Part shown: positions 1 through 5,008 of the stretch, piece after piece
Layout: each line of letters starts with the position of its first letter
Numbering within the stretch: the stretch's first letter is position 1
Source of the DNA: Alphaproteobacteria bacterium
GTDB lineage: Bacteria; Pseudomonadota; Alphaproteobacteria; Puniceispirillales; Puniceispirillaceae
DNA: 5,008 nt
NCBI GenBank assembly: GCA_011526395.1
Contig: WTHW01000161.1
Span: 1-5,008, forward strand
Direction of reading: 5' to 3'
Position numbers and translations under genes: made by a program
The notes under the pieces: model-generated
Databases searched by the model: none
Told to the model about the DNA's origin: nothing
Seen by the model: only the letters and a program-made list of their open reading frames with translations

Positions 1-374
1 CCACAATGATATAATAAGGCATTCACCAATGTGCCTTCATAGGAGCCCGGCGCAGGATGAACCACCATCCCAGCTGGCTTTTCCAGCACAATCAGATGCT
101 CATCTTCAAAATAGATATCAAGCGGGATATTCTCAGCTTGCGGCGTCGCATCTTCAATCTCTGGCATGGTCAGGCTGAATAATTGTCCTGCCCTCACGCT
201 TGCTGATGGGTCACTCACGCATTGACCATTGCACGATAATTGCCCATCTTGTATCAAGGCTTTGATGCGCGTGCGTGATAAATCAATCTCAGCTGACGCA
301 GCTAAAAAACGGTCAAGGCGCGTGCCCTCATCTTCAGGGCCAGCCAATATTTCAATAGGGTCTTGTTGTTCCAT
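1..374 (-). CDS. rluD: RluD-type 23S rRNA pseudouridine synthase (RluA family), N-terminal part, runs off the left edge
   Basis: The reverse strand encodes 124 residues from an ATG at 374-372, and the frame is open to the window edge. Residues about 18-68 resemble an S4-type RNA-binding domain (GTRLDRFLA, then LSRTRIKALIQDGQLSCNG). After a linker, NIPLDIYFEDEHLIVLEKPAGMVVHPAPG followed by GTLVNALLYH is the characteristic beginning of the RluA-family catalytic domain. The catalytic Asp motif (HRLDxxTSG) would come next but lies outside the window. Enzymes of this type convert uridines of 23S rRNA helix 69 to pseudouridine during large-subunit assembly; the RluD assignment rather than RluA or RluC rests on the S4 domain and the VVHP.PG motif. 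The start codon overlaps the start codon of the divergent gene at 373. No clear Shine-Dalgarno sequence precedes it, and the frame stays open upstream, so an earlier start cannot be excluded. Confidence 0.9.
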   Translation of the reverse strand, partial: MEQQDPIEILAGPEDEGTRLDRFLAASAEIDLSRTRIKALIQDGQLSCNGQCVSDPSASVRAGQLFSLTMPEIEDATPQAENIPLDIYFEDEHLIVLEKPAGMVVHPAPGSYEGTLVNALLYHC

Positions 375-735
375 GGAAAACAGTAATAAAGATAAATCAT
401 CACAAAATGAAGTGCAAAAGCCAGATGAGCTATCTGAAGGCCCTTTTACCCCAAAACAAATGCGCTCGCTAAAGCTTCTAACAGGCACGATGGGGGTGAT
501 GATCATCATCTGCGTTATCTTGCTTGGCATTGGCCTATCGCGCCAATCTGCGAAACTTGCAGGTGATGATGGCCCCGCAATTTTGAACCTCGCGCCAAAT
601 GCTGATATTAAATCAATCACTGCCAATGGCGCAGATGGTATATGGCTTTATATCGAAACAGATGACGGTGAAGAAATCCGCTATGTCAAATCATCTGGCA
701 AGGCAGGGCGCATAATAAAAATTACGCGCGACTAG
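373..735 (+). CDS. small single-pass membrane protein, DUF6476-like
   Basis: This 120-residue protein has a polar, charged N-terminus (residues 1-30), one strongly hydrophobic segment at about 35-55 (VMIIICVILLGIGL) preceded by R31 and K34, and a C-terminal domain of about 60 residues. The tail has beta-like repeats of the form SITANGADGIWLYIETDDGEEIRYV and ends GRIIKITRD. Arginine and lysine before the hydrophobic stretch suggest the N-terminus is cytoplasmic and the C-terminal domain periplasmic. Size, topology and position opposite an RluA-family gene match the alphaproteobacterial DUF6476 family as I remember it; the function is unknown. The ATG at 373 is chosen over upstream in-frame codons, which lie inside rluD. 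A weak AGGG lies 12 bases upstream. An internal ATG at 460 (residue 30) would still keep the membrane segment and would remove the start overlap. The stop codon overlaps that of the convergent gene. Confidence 0.75.
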   Translation: MENSNKDKSSQNEVQKPDELSEGPFTPKQMRSLKLLTGTMGVMIIICVILLGIGLSRQSAKLAGDDGPAILNLAPNADIKSITANGADGIWLYIETDDGEEIRYVKSSGKAGRIIKITRD

Positions 736-1070
736 CCAAAGCTATCCATAATCATAATCACAAAAGCTTCAAGTGATAAATCTGCCAGCCCTTCGACCTC
801 ATAGCCAATAAATGTCGGCAGAGCGTAAAAGCGTATAATCAGGAAATAAAACGCAACATAAAGCGGCTTTACCCGATGGATTATCAAATCATGGGTGATA
901 AACCCAAAGGCCTTAATGATAGGGTCTGTTGCGACGTTATTATGACGCACGCCAATGATGCGGCTATTTTCAGGCAAAAAGATGCCATAAATAAACCGCA
1001 AGATTAACATCCATTGCACAAGTGCAAATATGCCATCACATAGCAATATCCAAAAAGCTTCATCTAACAT
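732..1070 (-). CDS. small integral membrane protein, possibly YggT-related
   Basis: The product is 112 residues from the ATG at 1070-1068; a GTG at 1079 would add three residues and is the alternative start. A weak GAG eight bases before the ATG slightly favours the ATG, and an in-frame TGA just before the GTG bounds the frame. Hydrophobic segments lie at about residues 6-32 (ending in QWMLILRFIYGIF) and 70-88 (YVAFYFLIIRFYALPTF), with a less certain third near 98-108. Between them is a loop with NNVATDPIIKAFGFIT. The order of hydrophobic segment, TDP followed by a hydrophobic/basic stretch, then a second hydrophobic segment recalls YggT-family proteins, but similarity is weak and I do not assign a function. 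The gene stands alone on its strand. Its TAG stop shares the CTAG palindrome with the stop of the gene at 373-735. Confidence 0.65.
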   Translation of the reverse strand: MLDEAFWILLCDGIFALVQWMLILRFIYGIFLPENSRIIGVRHNNVATDPIIKAFGFITHDLIIHRVKPLYVAFYFLIIRFYALPTFIGYEVEGLADLSLEAFVIMIMDSFG

Positions 1071-1079
1071 ATTAAGCAC

Positions 1080-1249
1080 TCATTTCATGATGTCTGCTAA
1101 CGGTGTGTTTTTTCACCATAAACCATAATAATTCATCAACTCAAGGCTAGTTATTTTCTAAAAAATCGCCTATCTCTAGGGCGTTATGATATATCTATGA
1201 AGATATCAGCTTTAAATAACATGCGCTTTTGCATGAACAGGAGTTAATC
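1080..1249 (+). promoter_or_regulatory. divergent intergenic region and ettA leader with small inverted repeats
   Basis: This AT-rich gap separates the leftward membrane-protein gene from ettA. A possible ettA -10 box, TATGAT, lies at 1185-1190, but no good -35 hexamer stands 16-18 bases upstream. Two short inverted repeats follow: ATATCT/AGATAT around loop ATGA (1191-1206), and CATGC/GCATG around a six-base loop (1220-1235). The second ends three bases before the Shine-Dalgarno sequence. Further left are a tandem ACCATAA repeat (1115-1128) and GGTG/CACC arms (1102-1117). Promoter placement is a guess; the repeats are read directly from the sequence but are short enough to occur by chance. 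Confidence 0.3.
1239..1243 (+). promoter_or_regulatory. ribosome binding site of ettA
   Basis: AGGAG lies six bases before the ATG at 1250. This fixes the start there rather than at the in-frame TTG at 1229, which would put the Shine-Dalgarno sequence inside the coding region and add seven residues not seen in EttA proteins. Confidence 0.85.
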
Positions 1250-2929
1250 ATGGTCAGTTCGCAATATGTCTATTCAATGTACAAGCTAGGCAAAACCTAC
1301 CCCGGCGGTAAGGAAGTATTGCGTGATATCAGCTTGTCATTCTTGCCCGGTGCTAAAATTGGTGTGCTTGGCCTGAACGGCGCTGGTAAATCAACATTGC
1401 TTAAAATCATGGCTGGTATTGAAACTGATTTCACAGGTGAAGCCAAAGCAGCAGACGGCCTGAATGTGGGCTATCTTGCACAGGAGCCAGAGCTTGATGC
1501 TTCAATGGATGTGCAGGGCAATGTGATGTCTGGCATGGGCGAAGCCAAAGAATTGATGGATCGCTTTAACGCTGTCTCAGCCCGCTTTGCCGAAGAGCTA
1601 ACAGATGATGAAATGAATGAAGTCATCGCAGAACAAGCTGAATTGCAGGAAAAGATTGATGCAATGGATGCTTGGGATCTTGAACGCAAAGCTGAAATTG
1701 CAATGGATGCCTTGCGTGTACCAGACGGCTCTGCTGATGTGACAAAATTATCAGGTGGTGAACGCCGCCGCGTGGCACTTTGCCGCCTCCTTCTATCCGC
1801 GCCAGATATGCTTCTGCTTGACGAGCCGACAAACCATTTGGATGCTGAATCAGTGGCATGGCTCCAGCGCTTTTTGCATGATTTCCCGGGCACAGTTGTG
1901 ACCATCACGCACGACCGTTACTTCCTTGACGAAGTAGCGGGCTGGATTTTGGAACTCGATCGTGGTCAGGGCATCCCTTATGAAGGCAATTATTCAGGCT
2001 GGCTTGAACAAAAGCAAAAGCGCCTAGAACAAGAAGGTAAAGCCGAAGATGCGCGCGTGAAATCACTCTCACGCGAGCTAGATTGGGTACGCTCAGCGCC
2101 AAAGGCAAGACAGTCAAAATCAAAGGCACGTATCACAGCCTATGAAAAACTACTTGAAGAGGGTCAATCAGCTAAGATTGAAACAGCCAAGATTGTTATC
2201 CCAGCTGGCCCACGTCTTGGTGACAAGGTGCTAGAAGCTGATAATCTTATCAAAGGCTTTGGTGAACGCTTGCTGATTGATGAAGCCACTTTCCGCCTGC
2301 CGCCGGGCGGTATTGTGGGTGTGATCGGGCCAAACGGTGCTGGTAAAACAACCTTATTCCGTATGCTAACAGGCAATGAAGCACCAGATTCAGGCTCTCT
2401 AACAGTCGGCGATACTGTCAAACTTGGTTATGTTGACCAGTCTCGTGATGCGCTTGATGATGATAAAACAGTCTGGGAAGTTATCTCAGATGGGCTAGAT
2501 GAGTTGGAATTGGGCAAGCGCACAGTCCCATCACGCGCCTATGTGTCTAACTTTAATTTCAAAGGCGCAGACCAGCAAAAGAAAGTCGGCCAGCTATCAG
2601 GTGGTGAACGTAACCGTGTCCATCTTGCACGCATGCTGAAAAGCGGCGCGAACCTACTCCTCCTCGATGAGCCGACAAACGATCTTGATGTGGATACATT
2701 GCGCGCTCTCGAAGAAGCCTTGCTAGAATTTGCAGGATGCGCTGTTGTTATCTCGCACGATCGCTGGTTCCTAGACAGGATTGCGACACATATCCTCGCC
2801 TTTGAAGGTGACAGCCATGTTGAATGGTTCGAAGGTAACTACGAGGCTTATGAGGCTGATAAAAAGCGTCGTCTTGGCGCAGATGCAGAGCGTCCAACAC
2901 GTATCAAATACAAGCCGATTTCACGATAA
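1250..2929 (+). CDS. ettA: EttA, energy-dependent translational throttle (ABC-F ATPase)
   Basis: The product is 559 residues, close to the 555 of E. coli EttA, and matches it along its whole length as I recall that sequence. It is a soluble twin-ATPase with no membrane domain. The first ABC domain has Walker A GLNGAGKST (41-49), signature LSGGE (167-171), Walker B ending in D191-E192 with PTNHLD, and switch His221. The inter-domain linker carries the EttA-type P-site tRNA interaction motif (ELDWVR from residue 276, then KARQSKSKAR). The second domain has Walker A GPNGAGKTT (360-368), LSGGE (449-453), catalytic E474 followed by PTNDLD, and His503. The C-terminus ends RIKYKPISR. E192 and E474 correspond to E188 and E470 of E. 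coli. EttA binds the ribosomal E site and gates entry into elongation according to the ATP/ADP ratio. All catalytic residues are intact. The gene is monocistronic here and ends 33 bases before the convergent mlaC. Confidence 0.97.
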   Translation: MVSSQYVYSMYKLGKTYPGGKEVLRDISLSFLPGAKIGVLGLNGAGKSTLLKIMAGIETDFTGEAKAADGLNVGYLAQEPELDASMDVQGNVMSGMGEAKELMDRFNAVSARFAEELTDDEMNEVIAEQAELQEKIDAMDAWDLERKAEIAMDALRVPDGSADVTKLSGGERRRVALCRLLLSAPDMLLLDEPTNHLDAESVAWLQRFLHDFPGTVVTITHDRYFLDEVAGWILELDRGQGIPYEGNYSGWLEQKQKRLEQEGKAEDARVKSLSRELDWVRSAPKARQSKSKARITAYEKLLEEGQSAKIETAKIVIPAGPRLGDKVLEADNLIKGFGERLLIDEATFRLPPGGIVGVIGPNGAGKTTLFRMLTGNEAPDSGSLTVGDTVKLGYVDQSRDALDDDKTVWEVISDGLDELELGKRTVPSRAYVSNFNFKGADQQKKVGQLSGGERNRVHLARMLKSGANLLLLDEPTNDLDVDTLRALEEALLEFAGCAVVISHDRWFLDRIATHILAFEGDSHVEWFEGNYEAYEADKKRRLGADAERPTRIKYKPISR

Positions 2930-2945
2930 TCTTAAAGATAATCTC

Positions 2946-2972
2946 AAAACAAAAGGGGGGCTTTACAGCCCC
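2946..2972 (-). terminator. intrinsic terminator of the mlaA-mlaC operon
   Basis: Read on the minus strand, GGGGCT, loop GTAA, AGCCCC forms a perfect six-base-pair stem (2957-2972), then CC and the T-rich tract TTTTGTTTT (2954-2946). The loop is of the GNRA type. The mlaC stop codon TAA (2965-2963) is the last three bases of that loop, so the 5' arm of the hairpin is coding sequence. On the plus strand no T tract follows the stem, so it is unlikely to stop ettA transcripts efficiently. Confidence 0.75.
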
Positions 2973-3583
2973 TCTGCTGTCTCGCGAAGCACATCATTTA
3001 GCGCAGAGAACTTGCCGCCATTTTTACGAATAATGGACGTATTTTCTTGCTGTTGTGTGATCAGCATTGAGATATTTTCAATCTCAACATCAATGATAAG
3101 AGGCGCTTTATCAGCCGCAGTGCTGACACGCCAGCTGACAACCGCATCTGCTTGTGCGCCTGTTGGGTCTTTCATCACCCCTGTGACCAGTACCAATTTT
3201 TTACCCTTTGAGACAGCATCCGTCACTGTATAATCAAGGCCTTTTAGCTGGTCAAACTGCCGTGCCGCTAGCCCTGTTAGGACCTTACGGAACAGCATTG
3301 TATATTCCTGCTTTTCCTCAGCTGTTGCCTTCTTCCAATAGCGGCCAGCTGAAAAGCGTGTAATGCCTTCAAAATCAAAATAAGTATCAAGCAGGCCATC
3401 CACAGCCTGAATACGCGCCTCATCACTTTCATAGTCAGCTTCAACAGCTTGTTTCACCGCGCTTGCCATTTCTTGCACCAATGCGCGTGACATGTCTAAA
3501 CGCTCATCTGCTTTGACCGGCAGGGCGAACAAGCTGACCAACATCGTAACAAGTGCCACTAGGCGTGCTTTTGCTATGAACAT
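2963..3583 (-). CDS. mlaC: MlaC-type periplasmic phospholipid-binding protein (Ttg2D family)
   Basis: From the ATG at 3583-3581 the product is 206 residues, near the 211 of E. coli MlaC. Residues 1-25 form a Sec signal peptide: basic K5 and R7, a hydrophobic core LVALVTMLVSLFAL, and cleavage expected after VKA. The mature part has the family pattern, with YFDFEGITRFSAGRYWKKATAEEKQEYTMLFRK at about 68-100 and the C-terminal IDVEIENISMLITQQQENTSIIRKNGG at about 164-190. MlaC carries phospholipids across the periplasm between the outer-membrane MlaA complex and the inner-membrane MlaFEDB complex. mlaA lies just upstream in the same direction. An equally well-spaced start at 3604 would add MALEIKD to the N-terminus; I prefer 3583 because acidic residues ahead of the signal core are unusual. 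A still earlier GTG at 3664 lies deep inside mlaA and is unlikely. Confidence 0.9.
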   Translation of the reverse strand: MFIAKARLVALVTMLVSLFALPVKADERLDMSRALVQEMASAVKQAVEADYESDEARIQAVDGLLDTYFDFEGITRFSAGRYWKKATAEEKQEYTMLFRKVLTGLAARQFDQLKGLDYTVTDAVSKGKKLVLVTGVMKDPTGAQADAVVSWRVSTAADKAPLIIDVEIENISMLITQQQENTSIIRKNGGKFSALNDVLRETAEGL

Positions 3584-3621
3584 ATCTTTAATCTCCAAAG
3601 CCATATCTCTAATCTCCAAAG
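3581..3621 (-). repeat. 21-bp tandem duplication carrying the mlaC ribosome binding site and start codon
   Basis: Two copies of a 20-base segment (3581-3600 and 3602-3621) lie at a period of 21 bases and differ at one position (3588 versus 3609). On the minus strand each copy reads GGAG, nine bases, then ATG, so mlaC has two complete translation initiation sites in the same frame, at 3604 and 3583. The upstream copy also contains the mlaA stop TAG (3611-3609). The downstream copy holds TAA at the matching place, still in the mlaA frame. The period is a multiple of three, so neither reading frame is broken. Confidence 0.9.
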
Positions 3622-4373
3622 AACGAATCAAACGCATCATCATTATCGCTTTCTGAAATCTCACCAGGCAGCCTGTCTTCTAACAGACCTTTGCGCTGTT
3701 GATAATAAACAGACCGCGCACGCGCATAAGGGTCAAGGCTATTATATTTCACTTCATTGATAGCTTCAAAATCCTCTGCTCTGACTGATATCGCGGCAAC
3801 AGGCATCTGTGCGCTTTGAATGGTTTGACCTGCTTGCCCTGCCTCTAGCATTGACAGCGGGTTGATAAAGAAATCAACCACGCGCCCTGTCAGAGACCTT
3901 GTGGTATGACCACCTAATAACGGCACCTCAACATACGAGCCTTCAGGCACATCAGCTGCGGCCAAAGTCTGGCCAAAATCTTCTCTTGTTGGTTGCTCAT
4001 CATCTTGCGTTAAATCAACAAACCCCAATGTCAGACCATTAATGGCAAAATGCAAAACTGATAAAGTCGCATTCTCAAACTTGCCCTGCAGGGTTGAGTT
4101 GACAGCTGTTGAGGGAAGAGTAGTCCAATCAACAAAATTAGAGACACCTTTTTGCACAGCATTTGGGGTAATCGTCCGATACCCATCTGCCACAGGCTCA
4201 AGCACATAAGAATCAGCTGCCATATTAAAGGCAAAAACCTTGCGGTTAGCATCTTCATACGGGTCACGCACATCACTTCGTTGCTCTTCTGGCAAGCTCG
4301 CACAGGCTGATAACAAAGATAAGATAAGACCTATCTTACATAATGATGTGATATTCCTAGCGCACTGTCGCAC
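3609..4373 (-). CDS. mlaA: MlaA/VacJ family outer-membrane lipoprotein
   Basis: The 254-residue product matches the MlaA family in length (E. coli 251) and sequence. The N-terminus is a lipoprotein signal peptide: R2, R6 and K13, hydrophobic IGLILSLL, and lipobox LSAC with the lipidated cysteine at C24. The next residues are Ala and Ser, not Asp, as expected for sorting to the outer membrane. Family motifs follow: DPYEDANRKVFAFN (37-50), NFVDWTTLPSTAVNSTLQG (79-97), FAINGLTLGFVD (109-120), EDFGQTLAAADVPEGSYVEVPLLGG (131-155) and SLDPYARARSVYYQQR (212-227). The acidic tail ends DDAFDSFFGD. MlaA removes misplaced phospholipids from the outer leaflet and passes them to MlaC. The GTG start is well bounded: an in-frame TAG lies six codons upstream and AAGGG stands eight bases before it. 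mlaC follows in the same operon, its ribosome binding site overlapping the last mlaA codons. Confidence 0.94.
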   Translation of the reverse strand: MRQCARNITSLCKIGLILSLLSACASLPEEQRSDVRDPYEDANRKVFAFNMAADSYVLEPVADGYRTITPNAVQKGVSNFVDWTTLPSTAVNSTLQGKFENATLSVLHFAINGLTLGFVDLTQDDEQPTREDFGQTLAAADVPEGSYVEVPLLGGHTTRSLTGRVVDFFINPLSMLEAGQAGQTIQSAQMPVAAISVRAEDFEAINEVKYNSLDPYARARSVYYQQRKGLLEDRLPGEISESDNDDAFDSFFGD

Positions 4374-4381
4374 AAGCCTGA

Positions 4382-4386
4382 CCCTT
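4382..4386 (-). promoter_or_regulatory. ribosome binding site supporting the GTG start of mlaA
   Basis: On the minus strand AAGGG lies eight bases before the GTG at 4373. No ATG is available before the lipobox in this frame, so this site decides the start. Confidence 0.75.
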
Positions 4387-4450
4387 AACTATTCTTAACC
4401 GAAACAAAATAATATCTTGCTCACGATAAACTGCTGGCTTTGATTTGTCC

Positions 4451-4456
4451 ATTATA
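4451..4456 (-). promoter_or_regulatory. candidate -10 box of the mlaA-mlaC promoter
   Basis: The minus strand reads TATAAT, a perfect sigma-70 type -10 hexamer, about 78 bases before the mlaA start. The region 16-18 bases upstream (near ATGTGA) is a poor -35 box, and there is no extended -10 TG. If used, the leader would be about 70 bases and the promoter may need an activator. This is inference from sequence only. Confidence 0.4.
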
Positions 4457-4482
4457 CCTTTGTCAGCAAATGATCACATCAT

Positions 4483-4496
4483 GGCAAAATTATGCC
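4483..4496. promoter_or_regulatory. imperfect palindrome in the mlaA/uvrD divergent region, possible operator
   Basis: GGCAAAATTATGCC is symmetric at 12 of 14 positions. Flanking ATC (4478-4480) and GAT (4498-4500) extend the symmetry with a one-base offset. It lies roughly 45 bases upstream of the expected mlaA transcription start, where an activator could bind. I do not recognise the regulator. Confidence 0.25.
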
Positions 4497-4507
4497 TGAT
4501 AGTGCGT

Positions 4508-4540
4508 AAAATAAAATAGGCTCGTCACCTTTTTTATTTT
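4508..4540. repeat. 13-bp AT-rich inverted repeat upstream of uvrD
   Basis: The left arm AAAATAAAATAGG (4508-4520) and right arm CCTTTTTTATTTT (4528-4540) are complementary at 12 of 13 positions, around the loop CTCGTCA. The A tract on one side and T tract on the other give the outline of a weak bidirectional terminator or attenuator, but only the AGG/CCT next to the loop is GC-containing. It ends about 60 bases before the uvrD start, between two divergent genes where a simple gene-end terminator is not expected. It could instead be a leader structure or a protein site. Confidence 0.5.
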
Positions 4541-4599
4541 CATGATTTGTTCTATCTTATCTCTCACAGATTTTGTTTCATTTAAGGGTGATTGGCCTC

Positions 4600-5008
4600 G
4601 TGACCACAGATATTTCAGCAAATGATGCATCGCCGCCTGCGATGGGTGCCACAATGCCATGGTTATCAGGCCTAAATCCTGACCAGCATAAGGCAGTGAC
4701 AACCCTTGATGGGCCTTTGCTTGTCCTCTCAGGTGCTGGCACAGGCAAAACACGTGTCCTCACAGCGCGTATTGCCCAGCTGATTGGCACACGTACCGCC
4801 ATGCCGTGGAATATTCTCGCAGTGACCTTTACCAACAAGGCAGCGCGCGAGATGAAAGAGCGTGTCTCTGCAATGGTTGGCCCTATGGCAGAGCAAGTCA
4901 TGCTTGGCACCTTCCATTCAGTGGCCGCCCGCATGTTGCGCCGTCACGCAGAGCTTGTGGGGCTGACATCTTCCTTTACCATCATCGACACAGATGACCA
5001 GTTGCGCC
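4600..5008 (+). CDS. uvrD: UvrD/PcrA-type superfamily 1 DNA helicase, N-terminal part, runs off the right edge
   Basis: The first 136 codons are present. After a short non-conserved N-terminus, the Q-motif GLNPDQHKAV (24-33) is followed by Walker A GAGTGKT (45-51), motif Ia AVTFTNKAAREM (74-85), LGTFHS (102-107) and the conserved RRHAELVGL then FTIIDTDDQLR reaching the window edge. These define a 3'-5' SF1A helicase, which unwinds DNA in nucleotide excision and mismatch repair. UvrD, PcrA and Rep cannot be cleanly separated on this fragment; a single UvrD/PcrA-like enzyme is usual in Alphaproteobacteria. The GTG at 4600 is chosen because AAGGG (4584-4588) precedes it by 11 bases, a slightly long spacing. 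A GTG at 4588 and ATGs at 4642 and 4654 are alternatives. The helicase reads away from mlaA. Confidence 0.93.
   Translation, partial: MTTDISANDASPPAMGATMPWLSGLNPDQHKAVTTLDGPLLVLSGAGTGKTRVLTARIAQLIGTRTAMPWNILAVTFTNKAAREMKERVSAMVGPMAEQVMLGTFHSVAARMLRRHAELVGLTSSFTIIDTDDQLR

Noticed and set aside
1115..1128. Tandem ACCATAA repeat left of ettA.
   Set aside because: Two copies of seven bases in AT-rich DNA are easily explained by chance and have no clear relation to either promoter.
1229..1249. In-frame extension of ettA from a TTG at 1229.
   Set aside because: It would place the AGGAG ribosome binding site inside the coding region and add residues not found in EttA proteins.
1471..2421. Several open frames of 74-145 codons on the minus strand opposite ettA.
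   Set aside because: They are antisense shadows of a strongly conserved gene, with low-complexity Ser/Arg-rich products and no recognisable motifs.
2781..3233. Plus-strand open frame of 150 codons spanning the end of ettA and opposite mlaC.
   Set aside because: It covers two well-supported genes in other frames and its product has no recognisable domain.
3584..3664. Longer mlaC starting at a GTG at 3664.
   Set aside because: It would overlap mlaA by 56 bases and put about 27 residues ahead of a good signal peptide; two better starts with Shine-Dalgarno sequences lie downstream.
4031..4303. Minus-strand open frame of 90 codons within mlaA in another frame.
   Set aside because: It is an out-of-frame shadow of mlaA; its product lacks any family motif.
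4384..4399. CTTAAC repeated at a ten-base period upstream of mlaA, resembling a CtrA box.
   Set aside because: The CtrA consensus is TTAA-N7-TTAA; here the spacing is six, and one copy overlaps the mlaA ribosome binding site.
4490..4934. Minus-strand open frames opposite the uvrD start.
   Set aside because: The plus-strand frame carries clear helicase motifs, and the antisense products resemble nothing.
4806..4997. Plus-strand open frame of 63 codons inside uvrD.
   Set aside because: It is an out-of-frame shadow of the helicase gene.

Overview
The window looks like ordinary chromosomal DNA of an alphaproteobacterium of moderate GC content (mid-40s per cent by eye, not counted). The EttA, UvrD and MlaA/MlaC proteins are of proteobacterial type. 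The pairing of an RluD-type pseudouridine synthase with a divergent small DUF6476-like membrane protein is a pattern I associate with Alphaproteobacteria. A marine lineage such as SAR116 or a low-GC rhodobacterial relative would fit, but the sequence does not settle this. I see no insertion sequence, phage gene, tRNA, rRNA or CRISPR array.

Layout, left to right. The 5' part of an RluD-type 23S rRNA pseudouridine synthase gene runs leftward out of the window (1-374, minus). A 120-residue single-pass membrane protein (373-735, plus) starts on overlapping bases and reads the other way. A small YggT-like membrane protein (732-1070, minus) converges on it, and their stop codons overlap in CTAG. 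A 179-base gap (1071-1249) leads into a complete ettA gene (1250-2929, plus), an ABC-F translation factor. ettA converges with an mlaA-mlaC operon on the minus strand (mlaA 3609-4373, then mlaC 2963-3583). That operon ends in an intrinsic terminator that overlaps the mlaC stop codon. A divergent intergenic region (4374-4599) separates mlaA from the start of a UvrD/PcrA-type helicase gene (4600 to the window edge, plus).

How the genes work together. MlaA (outer-membrane lipoprotein) and MlaC (periplasmic lipid carrier) are two parts of the Mla phospholipid trafficking pathway that keeps the outer membrane asymmetric. The inner-membrane MlaFEDB complex is not in this window. EttA and RluD both act on the ribosome, but they are separate transcription units with no visible co-regulation. 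UvrD belongs to DNA repair.

The most unusual features are small-scale. A 21-bp tandem duplication copies the ribosome binding site and start codon of mlaC, and also gives mlaA a second in-frame stop. The small membrane protein gene is locked at both ends by overlaps with its neighbours. The mlaC stop codon lies in the GUAA loop of its own terminator hairpin. A 13-bp AT-rich inverted repeat lies in the leader region of uvrD. No new multi-gene system was found.
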